A stretch of 32,629 nucleotides of DNA from Burkholderia sp. Ac-20379 (GTDB taxonomy: Bacteria > Pseudomonadota > Gammaproteobacteria > Burkholderiales > Burkholderiaceae). The stretch lies in contig NZ_JAAGPF010000056.1 in NCBI RefSeq assembly GCF_017104645.1, forward strand, positions 1-32,629, in the 5' to 3' direction. Below the pieces are notes generated by a model. That model was not told the origin of the DNA. It did not search any database and saw only the letters and a list, made by a program, of their open reading frames with translations. Below, piece after piece: positions 24,056 to 32,629 of this stretch. Position numbers and translations under genes: made by a program. Numbering within the stretch: the first letter of the stretch is position 1; every line of letters begins with the position of its first letter.

Positions 24056-24526
24056 ATGAAACCGATCCACGCCCTCTTGGTCTCCCTCGTCAGCCCAGCT
24101 GCGTTCGCGGCCGGCCCTGCCGACAAACTCCCGACGCAGCACGTCCTGACACTGAGCTCGGCGCGCTACCTTGCCGACATCGCTGAACAGAAGATCGCCT
24201 CGCTCGGCACTACCGGCACCGTTACGATCGCCGACGCCGACGGCGTGCCTATCCTCACCGAACGACTCGATGGCACCTTCGCCGCGTCTAGCCGCCTCGC
24301 GCCGGCCAAGGCGCTGACCGCCGCGCAGTTCCGCGTACCAACCGCCAAGCTCGAAAAGATCATCAACGACGGCCGCACGGCCGCCGTCACCTCGACCTAC
24401 ACGGCGATGGCCGGTGGCGAGCCGATCGTCGTCGACGGACAGGTTATCGGCGGGATCGGCATCAGCACGGCGGTACCGCCCGACGACGCCAAGGTGGCGG
24501 AAGAAACTGCTGCCGCGTTTCGCTGA
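24056..24526 (+). CDS. Secreted GlcG/HbpS-like (haem-degrading family) protein
   Basis: A 156-residue protein with a Sec signal peptide (residues 1-19, HALLVSLVSPAAFA) and one GlcG/HbpS domain. Family features are VLTLSSARYLADIAEQKI, the strand TVTIADADGVPI, SSRLAPAKALTAAQFRVPT, and the end GGEPIVVDGQVIGGIGIS. HbpS-type proteins bind haem; GlcG is found in glycolate oxidation operons with unclear function. Exported versions like this are often encoded beside periplasmic dehydrogenases and cytochromes, as here. The start at 24056 is the ATG directly before the signal peptide; the ribosome binding site is weak. It is the first gene of a short plus-strand group that diverges from the porin cluster. 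Haem binding here is inferred only. Confidence 0.87.
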   Translation: MKPIHALLVSLVSPAAFAAGPADKLPTQHVLTLSSARYLADIAEQKIASLGTTGTVTIADADGVPILTERLDGTFAASSRLAPAKALTAAQFRVPTAKLEKIINDGRTAAVTSTYTAMAGGEPIVVDGQVIGGIGISTAVPPDDAKVAEETAAAFR

Positions 24527-24616
24527 TCTGTCGCTCTCTGGGTCCTGATTAGCCCCAACGGCTCGCCACCGCATGACGGGCCGCGTTTATTCGTTTAACC
24601 ACCGAGGAGTCCATTC

Positions 24617-24802
24617 ATGCCTGAAGTCATCGTCTACGCAGCAGCGGGCCGCACCGCTGAACAGAAGAAGCGCCTGATGGAACGAATTACCGAAGCCGTC
24701 GTCGATTCGTTGGAGGTACCTAAGGAGATCGTCGTAGTGCAGATCGCAGAAGCGCCGCTCGATCACAAGATGAAGGGTGGCGTGCTTTATTCGGAGCGCT
24801 AG
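24617..24802 (+). CDS. 4-oxalocrotonate tautomerase-family protein
   Basis: A 61-residue member of the tautomerase superfamily. After removal of Met, the N-terminal Pro (PEVIVYAAAGRT) is the catalytic base that moves protons in keto-enol conversions. An Arg in the position expected for substrate binding follows (GRTAEQKKRL). The length is that of 4-oxalocrotonate tautomerase (about 62). A strong GAGGAG site precedes the ATG. It stands 2 bp before the monooxygenase-like gene, so the two are co-translated. The usual neighbours of a catechol meta-cleavage pathway are absent, so it probably tautomerises an intermediate of this cluster, such as a 2-oxo or hydroxy-semialdehyde acid. That role is inferred. 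Confidence 0.88.
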   Translation: MPEVIVYAAAGRTAEQKKRLMERITEAVVDSLEVPKEIVVVQIAEAPLDHKMKGGVLYSER

Positions 24803-24804
24803 AC

Positions 24805-25101
24805 ATGCCCTTCCATGTGCTGGTCCAGTTCGACGTGCCATCGGATAAAAGGGAGGCGTTCGCGCGCGCGGCCGAGGTCGATGCACGCGAATCACTTGCG
24901 TCCGAACCAGGCACCCTGCGCTTCGACGTGATCCGCGACGCGCTTAACCGTAACCGCTTCTATCTCGACGAAGTCTACGAGAGCGAGGCCGCGTTCACCG
25001 CCCATTGCGGCAACGCCCCGTTCCTCAACTTCTTCACCGAGATCGACGCTTATGCGTCGGGGCCAGTGGTGCTGTTCAAGGGCCATCGCTTGAACACCTG
25101 A
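24805..25101 (+). CDS. Antibiotic biosynthesis monooxygenase (ABM) domain protein, YgiN-like
   Basis: A 98-residue protein consisting of one ABM domain, a ferredoxin-like dimeric fold seen in cofactor-free quinol monooxygenases such as YgiN. Recognisable parts are FHVLVQFDVPSDKREAFARAA, ESLASEPGTLRFDVIRD, FYLDEVYESEAAFTAHCG and the final strand VVLFKGHR. GGAG within the end of the tautomerase gene serves as ribosome binding site. It is the last gene before the terminator at 25143. Many such proteins have no known substrate; with periplasmic oxidases nearby, removal of a reactive aldehyde, quinone or enol product is possible but not shown. Confidence 0.85.
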   Translation: MPFHVLVQFDVPSDKREAFARAAEVDARESLASEPGTLRFDVIRDALNRNRFYLDEVYESEAAFTAHCGNAPFLNFFTEIDAYASGPVVLFKGHRLNT

Positions 25102-25142
25102 TCGCCCGAGCTTGAGCCTCGGATTCCAGGCCGAACAAACGA

Positions 25143-25181
25143 GAAGGGCCGGCATGCTTCGCGCATGCCGGCCCTTCTTTT
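25143..25181 (+). terminator. Rho-independent terminator after the ABM gene
   Basis: A 15-bp perfect stem (GAAGGGCCGGCATGC with its complement) and a 5-base loop, followed by TTTT. It closes the plus-strand group and lies 22 bp from the end of the convergent carrier gene, so it may work on both strands. Confidence 0.92.
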
Positions 25182-25202
25182 ATGTTCCGCACGTCGTCAG
25201 CG

Positions 25203-26510
25203 TCAGTGCCCCGAACCGCGAGACACCGGTCCGGCCAACGTCTGCGCGCGCCCGATCAGCAAGGTGACAAGCGCCGACACCACGAGCGTGGCACCGACGA
25301 CGTAGAGTCCGGCAGCATAGCTACCGGTCGCGGCCCGGAGCCAGCCGATCGCGGTTGGCCCAACGAAGCCGCCGAGGTTGCCAAGCGAATTGATCAGTGC
25401 AATCCCGGCGGCCGCGCCAGCTCCAGTCAGGAACTGCCCCGGCATCGCCCAAAGCGGTGCCTTGGCTGCGCTGATGCCGATATTGACGATGGCCAGCGCC
25501 ACCACGATCGCCAACCCACCCGACGCGTGACCGGCGATCACAAAGCCGGCGAAGGCAAGCAGGCACGGCAGCACGACGTGCCACACGCGTTCGCCAGTGC
25601 GATCCGAGTGACGCGCCCAAGCGATCATCGCAACACCAGCCAGGATGCTCGGCAGTCCGGTCATCAGGCCTGTCGAGAACGCGCCGAAACCGTATTGCCG
25701 GACGATCATCGGCGCCCATAGACCGAGCGTGTAGAGCCCTGCCGAGGTGCCGAAATAGACGAGCGCCAGCGCCAGCACGCGCGGATCTCGAAGCGCATTC
25801 CACGCGCCCGAGGTCTGGCCACCTGACGCCGCGCGCGCGCCCGCTTCGGCGGCGAGCTTGCCGATCAGCCAGTTGCGTTCGTCGGCGTCAAGCCAGGTCG
25901 CCTTGGCCGGCGATTCCGTCATGCGACGCAATACTACGAAGCCGAGGATCACGGCCGGCACCGCCTCGATCAAGTAGAGCATCTGCCAGTCGGCAAGGCC
26001 GAACACCGAAGGCAGCTGCATGATCGCGCCCGACAGCGGCGAGCCGATCGCCGTCGAGATCGGCGCCGCCGCCATGAACCAGGCGGCAGCGACCGCGCGC
26101 TGACGGGTCGGAAACCACTGACTCAGATAGAGGATGATGCCGGGGAAAAAGCCTGCCTCTGACACGCCCAGCAGGAAGCGCAGCAGGTAAAAACTGTGAG
26201 GGCCGGTCACGAACGCCGACAGCCCCGAGACGAGCCCCCAGGTCACCATCACGCGCGCGATCCAGAGCCGCGCGCCGACGCGATGCAGGATCAGGTTCGA
26301 CGGCACCTCGCAAAGAAAGTAGCCGATGAAGAACAGCCCACCGCCGAGGCCGAAGGCCGATGGCGACAGCCCGATATCGTGATTCATCGAGATCGCGGCG
26401 AAGCCGACATTGACGCGATCGAGGAAACTGACGAAATACAACAGCATCACGAACGGAATGATCCGCCACATCAGTTTCCGGCCAACCCGGTGTTCGATTT
26501 CCTGCTCCAT
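25203..26510 (-). CDS. MFS carrier, anion:cation symporter family (second copy)
   Basis: A 435-residue major facilitator protein with about 12 membrane helices. It shares the hallmark segments of the carrier at 8886-10187: LLYFVSFLDRVNVGFAA, FEGY-like helix 2 (GYFLCEVPSNLILHRVGARLWIARVMVTWG), EAGFFPGIILYLSQWFP and ARHSDRTGERVWHVV. It belongs to the organic-anion branch (tartrate, phthalate, galactonate carriers). A strong GGAGGAG site precedes the ATG. It stands alone between the terminator at 25143 and the histidine kinase gene. The close likeness to the first carrier suggests duplication followed by divergence, perhaps for a precursor or stereoisomer of the first carrier's substrate. Confidence 0.9.
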   Translation of the reverse strand: MEQEIEHRVGRKLMWRIIPFVMLLYFVSFLDRVNVGFAAISMNHDIGLSPSAFGLGGGLFFIGYFLCEVPSNLILHRVGARLWIARVMVTWGLVSGLSAFVTGPHSFYLLRFLLGVSEAGFFPGIILYLSQWFPTRQRAVAAAWFMAAAPISTAIGSPLSGAIMQLPSVFGLADWQMLYLIEAVPAVILGFVVLRRMTESPAKATWLDADERNWLIGKLAAEAGARAASGGQTSGAWNALRDPRVLALALVYFGTSAGLYTLGLWAPMIVRQYGFGAFSTGLMTGLPSILAGVAMIAWARHSDRTGERVWHVVLPCLLAFAGFVIAGHASGGLAIVVALAIVNIGISAAKAPLWAMPGQFLTGAGAAAGIALINSLGNLGGFVGPTAIGWLRAATGSYAAGLYVVGATLVVSALVTLLIGRAQTLAGPVSRGSGH

Positions 26511-26644
26511 CTGTCTCCTCCGATTTGACCGCCGATATCGCGGCGTTGGCGCACTGTACCGAAGCCCGTCGCGACGGAACCGCCAGAGAAATCAAGGCAC
26601 CTTTAACTTCCGGTCGAGGAGCGAAATAATCGCGCGTACGCTTT

Positions 26645-28021
26645 TCAAGCTGACTCCCGGCAGAGGATCGTCGCACGCAAACCCGGCTGCGCATCGTCGA
26701 GACGCAAGCCAAAACCATGCAAGCGCACCACCGCAGCAACCACGCTGAGGCCAAGTCCGTAGCCGGCGGTCGTGCGCGATGCGTGGCCGCGATAATGGCG
26801 CGCCAGCACCACCTCGCGTTCCGCTTCGGGAATGCCAGGGCCGTCATCGCTAACTTCCACGCGCGCACCGTTCGCGCTGTCGTGCAGCGCGAGCGCAACG
26901 CGGCCACCGGACCGCGTGAACTTGATGGCGTTATCAAGCAGATTGCTCAGAGCTTCGAAGATCAGTTCGCGGTCAGCCTGCACGAAGACGTCGGTCGACG
27001 CTGCGATCTCCAGTGCGCACCCTTCGCTGTCGGCCAGAGGCGCATAGAGCTCGCCCAGCTCTTCCACCAGTTCGCGCAGATTCACGCGCGAAAAACCGAG
27101 GCGGCGCTGGCTCGCGTTCATTTCAGAAATGCGCAGCATCGCGCGAAAACGCTGGATCAAGCTGTCCGCCTCGTCGCCTGTACGTGCAAGCAGCTTCTGC
27201 AATTCAGGGATCTGTGCGAGATCAGGATGCCCCGCGGCTTGACCGAGCAGCGTCCGCAAGCGCGACAGCGGCATGCGCAGATCGTGCGCGATGCCGTCGC
27301 ATGCCACCTGCATTTCACCCATCAGCCGCTCCACCTCGGCGAGCATCTGATTGACGAGCCGCGACAACATATGGATTTCATCGCCTCCATTGACGGGAAG
27401 GCGCCGGCTGATCTCGCCGTCGGCGATGCGCTCGGTGACCTCACGGATCGCGCCAATCCGACGCCCCTGCCTCCATGCCATGAATCCGCCAGTGGCTAGA
27501 CAGACGACAAGACACAGCAGGCCGCAAGCAAGCAGCACACGCCCGATGCTGTCGCGGACCTGCAACGAATCCGACATGTCGCGCACGATCACGAGGCGAT
27601 CGCCGTCGGGCCGACGCGCCGCCATCGCGCGCACGCTGCCGTTCAACAAGGTATCGCCGATGCGCAATGTGCCGTGCAGTGTGCGGCCACGCCGATCGTC
27701 GGCGAGGCCGTCGGGCATCACGCGCAGCTCGCCGGCCAGAGGCTGGTCGGTACGATCGAACAGGCCGTATACGTTCGCGCGTACCTGCGCATGCTCGACA
27801 CGTCCGACCATCGCGGCCGGTAACGCCGCATCAGGCACGGCATCGAAATAGATCAGCTGCCAGCGCAGGATCGTGTCCGCATCGGACTCGATGATTGAGG
27901 TCGCGGCCACGCCAACGACGCCGAGCAGGAACATCCACGATACCAAAAACAGCAGCGTCAGGCCCAGCGTGATGCGCAACGTGGACGAGCGCCAACGGCG
28001 CGATCGAACACCAGTTTTCAT
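26645..28021 (-). CDS. Sensor histidine kinase without an adjacent response regulator
   Basis: A 458-residue membrane-bound histidine kinase. The first membrane helix is at about residues 17-42 and a periplasmic sensor region at about 43-158. The second helix is at about 160-182 (VLLACGLLCLVVCLATGGFM), followed by a HAMP linker. The phosphorylation site is H246 (CDGIAHDLRMPLSRLR). The ATP-binding domain has an N box with N364 (LSNLLDNAIKF), a G1 box (SDDGPGIPE, 391-399) and a G2 box (TAGYGLGLSVV). All catalytic elements are present. Such kinases nearly always follow a response regulator gene, but the 227 bp upstream to the LysR gene contains none. Its partner must be encoded elsewhere or has been lost. 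Confidence 0.93.
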   Translation of the reverse strand: MKTGVRSRRWRSSTLRITLGLTLLFLVSWMFLLGVVGVAATSIIESDADTILRWQLIYFDAVPDAALPAAMVGRVEHAQVRANVYGLFDRTDQPLAGELRVMPDGLADDRRGRTLHGTLRIGDTLLNGSVRAMAARRPDGDRLVIVRDMSDSLQVRDSIGRVLLACGLLCLVVCLATGGFMAWRQGRRIGAIREVTERIADGEISRRLPVNGGDEIHMLSRLVNQMLAEVERLMGEMQVACDGIAHDLRMPLSRLRTLLGQAAGHPDLAQIPELQKLLARTGDEADSLIQRFRAMLRISEMNASQRRLGFSRVNLRELVEELGELYAPLADSEGCALEIAASTDVFVQADRELIFEALSNLLDNAIKFTRSGGRVALALHDSANGARVEVSDDGPGIPEAEREVVLARHYRGHASRTTAGYGLGLSVVAAVVRLHGFGLRLDDAQPGLRATILCRESA

Positions 28022-28248
28022 GCGTTCCGCACGTACCAGCTTCCGCTGGACATCGACCGCGATCGCGGCGCATGATGCACGCCGGGCGAGGCTTGGAAGA
28101 ACCGGTACGTAATCCGAAACGTCGTGTGTTTCTGCGGGAAAGGCATCCGCGGGTCCGTCCAGAGTAGCAAGAATACGGCGACTGTAGCGTCTTTCCCCCC
28201 TCGCATTCCCGGCCTCGCTTTCACAGCATCCTTAATTCTGATTCACAA
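28022..28248. other. Region between the kinase and LysR genes; no response regulator found
   Basis: 227 bp. A 68-codon minus-strand frame (GTG at 28224, stop overlapping the kinase ATG as ATGA) runs through it. Its translation (for example TTFRITYRFFQASPG) matches no receiver or DNA-binding domain. The LysR end carries TTAATTCTGATTCACA (28232-28247), close to a 16-mer in the porin upstream region. Confidence 0.4.
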
Positions 28249-29172
28249 ATGACTCGCGATGAAACGATCCAGCCCACCGACCTGGGCTTCTTCTCGATCC
28301 TGGCCGGCTCCGGCAGCCTGAGCGCCGCCGCCCGCGAGCTTGGGCTCACCGCAGCCGCCGTCAGCAAACGGCTCACGCAGATGGAGCAGCGCGCCGGGGT
28401 GACGCTCGTCAATCGCACCACGCGCCGGATGATGCTGACGCCGGAAGGCGAGCTCTATGTCGAGCACGCGCGACGCATCCTCGACCAGATCGATATCCTC
28501 GGCGAATTGCTCGGGAACGCGAAGGAAAATCCAAAGGGCTTGCTGCGCGTCAATGCGACGCTCGGCTTCGGCCGCAACGTAGTCGGTCCCGCGATCTCGC
28601 GTTTTGTGTCGCGCTATCCTGACGTCGATGTGCAACTGCAGTTGTCGGTCGCGCCGCCGCCGCTGACCGACGATGCGTTCGACGTCTGCATCCGCTTCGG
28701 CGAGCCGCCCGACACGCGCGTGATCGCGAGACAGCTGGTGTCGAACCGGCGCCTGTTCTGTGCGGCGCCGGACTACATCCAGCGCTGCGGGGCACCAACC
28801 AGCGTCGCCGACTTGGCACGGCACAACTGCATCTCGATCCGTCAGGGCGACGAAGCCTACGGCACCTGGCGCCTGAGCCCGGCGCGCGGCACGTCGCGTC
28901 AATCGGAGTCGATCCGCATCGCCGGCAACCTGACTACCAACGACGGCGAGATCGCCGTCAAATGGGCGCTCGACGGGCACGGCATCCTGCTGCGCGCCGA
29001 GTGGGACATCGCTCGCTATCTCGCCGACGGCCGGCTCGTGCAGGTGCTACCCGACTATGCGTCGCCGCACGCCGACATCTACGCGGTCTACGCGCAGCGG
29101 CACCAGATGTCGGCGCGGATCCGCATCTTCGTCGATTTCCTCACCGACGAGCTGGCGACACGCGCACGCTGA
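28249..29172 (+). CDS. LysR-family regulator (DmlR/TtuA-like, second copy)
   Basis: A 307-residue LysR-type regulator of the DmlR-like subgroup. The helix-turn-helix is GSLSAAARELGLTAAAVSKR, then MEQRAGVTLVNRTTRR. The effector domain starts near residue 90 with the subgroup signature LRVNATLGFGRNVVGPAISRF. Length and many blocks (for instance NDG-IAVKWALDGHGILLRAEWD) match the regulator at 7792-8715, so they are paralogues. No Shine-Dalgarno sequence precedes the ATG. Instead the 16-base sequence TTAATTCTGATTCACA lies immediately upstream, close to a sequence in front of the porin cluster, which suggests that this protein controls both itself and that cluster. That control is inferred from the repeated sequence only. 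Confidence 0.9.
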   Translation: MTRDETIQPTDLGFFSILAGSGSLSAAARELGLTAAAVSKRLTQMEQRAGVTLVNRTTRRMMLTPEGELYVEHARRILDQIDILGELLGNAKENPKGLLRVNATLGFGRNVVGPAISRFVSRYPDVDVQLQLSVAPPPLTDDAFDVCIRFGEPPDTRVIARQLVSNRRLFCAAPDYIQRCGAPTSVADLARHNCISIRQGDEAYGTWRLSPARGTSRQSESIRIAGNLTTNDGEIAVKWALDGHGILLRAEWDIARYLADGRLVQVLPDYASPHADIYAVYAQRHQMSARIRIFVDFLTDELATRAR

Positions 29173-29199
29173 GCGCGGCGCTCCGGCCGACACACGTGA

Positions 29200-29709
29200 T
29201 CAGCCCTCCTCCCTGCTCAACGTCAACCCCGCCGCCGGCAACGGCAGCGCCGTCCGATACCGCACCTGCTTCAGCGCAAAGCTCGACCGGATGTTCGACA
29301 CGCCCGGAATCGTCGTCAGCCGGTCGATGATGAAGCGCTCGAGCCCGTGCATGCTCTGCACCACCACGCGCAGCAGATAATCGGCATCGCCCGACATCAG
29401 ATAGCACTCCATCACTTCGGGCCGCTGATCGATCGCCGCCTCGAAGCGGCGCAGCGCATCCTCCTGCTGCTTCTCCAGGCTGACCTGAATGAACACGTTG
29501 AGCTTGAGCCCGAGCGGCTCGGGATCGAGCAGCGTCACCTGCTGCTTGAACAGCCCGAGCTTCTCGAGCGCCTTGACGCGGTTGAAGCACGGCGTGGGCG
29601 ACAGGTTCACCGCGCGCGCCAGTTCGGCATTGGTGATGCGCGCGTTCTGCTGAAGCTGGTTCAGGATCGCGATGTCGGTGCGATCGAGCCGGATCGAATC
29701 GTTGGGCAT
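29200..29709 (-). CDS. Lrp/AsnC-family transcriptional regulator
   Basis: A 169-residue Lrp-type regulator. Residues 8-58 form the AsnC helix-turn-helix ([41 protein letters not shown]). Residues 75-150 form the RAM effector domain ([19 protein letters not shown], then [18 protein letters not shown]) that binds amino acids and drives octamer assembly. It diverges from the AceE-like E1 gene, the layout of mdeR with mdeB in Pseudomonas putida, so it probably controls that gene and itself. An imperfect palindrome lies between the genes at 29720-29747, very near its own start. The effector amino acid is unknown; methionine or a branched-chain or other 2-oxobutyrate-yielding amino acid would fit the context. 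Confidence 0.93.
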   Translation of the reverse strand: MPNDSIRLDRTDIAILNQLQQNARITNAELARAVNLSPTPCFNRVKALEKLGLFKQQVTLLDPEPLGLKLNVFIQVSLEKQQEDALRRFEAAIDQRPEVMECYLMSGDADYLLRVVVQSMHGLERFIIDRLTTIPGVSNIRSSFALKQVRYRTALPLPAAGLTLSREEG

Positions 29710-29719
29710 GAATGTAACA

Positions 29720-29747
29720 ATTCCGTAAATTGGCTAAATTTCGGAAT
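29720..29747. promoter_or_regulatory. Candidate Lrp-type operator in the divergent promoter
   Basis: A 28-bp imperfect palindrome with arms ATTCCG and CGGAAT and an AT-rich centre (AAATTGGCTAAATTT). AT-rich partial dyads of this kind are typical Lrp-family sites. A -10-like TATACT for the E1 gene stands just beyond it at 29751-29756, and the regulator's own ATG is 11 bp away on the other side. Confidence 0.5.
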
Positions 29748-29881
29748 ATTTATACTGCATACACGCCAAAACGCAAGCCAATACAGACACACATTCCGCG
29801 ATCGGCTCAGTACGCTTGTCGGATCGCCGCGTTCACCGCGCCGCGGCCCCACATGCAGCCTCCCCTTGCCGGAGCACGATC

Positions 29882-32605
<2,724 letters not shown>

Positions 32606-32629
32606 CGGGCGCGCGGTGGGCGGCGGGGC

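Noticed and set aside
28018-28224. A 68-codon minus-strand frame overlapping the kinase start by 4 bp, considered as a response regulator remnant
   Set aside because: No receiver or winged-helix pattern can be read in any of the three frames; kept only as an observation in the gap entry.

Overview
The window is high-GC bacterial DNA with codon use, gene families and neighbour types typical of Burkholderia (Betaproteobacteria): a Burkholderia-type trimeric porin, a DUF4148 small secreted protein, several LysR regulators of the DmlR/TtuA and GcvA types, a homodimeric AceE-like E1, and a three-subunit FAD dehydrogenase arranged like the B. cepacia FAD-glucose dehydrogenase. The genus is inferred; no rRNA or other marker gene is present. 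No tRNA, rRNA, CRISPR array or insertion sequence was seen.

Bases 1-4500 hold unrelated small units: the 3' end of a tannase/feruloyl esterase gene, a four-helix membrane protein, a DEDDh exonuclease, a lower-GC pair of unknown genes joined by a 4-bp overlap, a tiny membrane protein, and a GcvA-type LysR gene. The LysR gene diverges from a relic of a D-aminoacylase gene, of which only the first 46 codons remain. Bases 4850-7570 carry a solitary cyanase, an AtoE-type short-chain fatty-acid transporter, a perfect 18-bp hairpin, and a convergent DUF4148 gene whose ribosome binding site lies in an inverted repeat.

Bases 7790-29170 look like one accessory catabolic region. On the left, a LysR gene diverges from an MFS carrier - ttdA - ttdB operon (L-tartrate dehydratase), closed by a strong terminator. 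Converging on it is a long minus-strand run of nine genes: porin, gluconate-2-dehydrogenase-like subunit 3, GMC flavoprotein, tri-haem cytochrome c, secreted cupin protein, XdhC chaperone, second tri-haem cytochrome c, [2Fe-2S] subunit, and molybdopterin subunit. After an internal terminator it is followed by a tartronate semialdehyde reductase gene. Divergent from the porin is a plus-strand set: a secreted GlcG/HbpS-like protein, a 4-OT-type tautomerase, and an ABM-type monooxygenase, ending in a terminator. Then come a second MFS carrier, a histidine kinase without a response regulator, and a second LysR gene, both carrier and LysR being paralogues of those on the left.

Read together, the region suggests two respiratory-chain-linked periplasmic oxidations (alcohol or polyol by the FAD enzyme, aldehyde or N-heterocycle/hydroxyl chemistry by the Mo enzyme). 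Outer-membrane entry would be through the porin and inner-membrane uptake of the acid product by TtuB-like carriers. Cytoplasmic processing would run through tartrate dehydratase to oxaloacetate and tartronate semialdehyde reductase to glycerate. The starting substrate is not known from sequence; a sugar- or polyol-to-tartrate route is my inference.

Bases 29200-32605 hold an Lrp/AsnC regulator divergent from an AceE-type 2-oxoacid dehydrogenase E1, an arrangement resembling mdeR-mdeB of Pseudomonas but without a methionine gamma-lyase gene between them.
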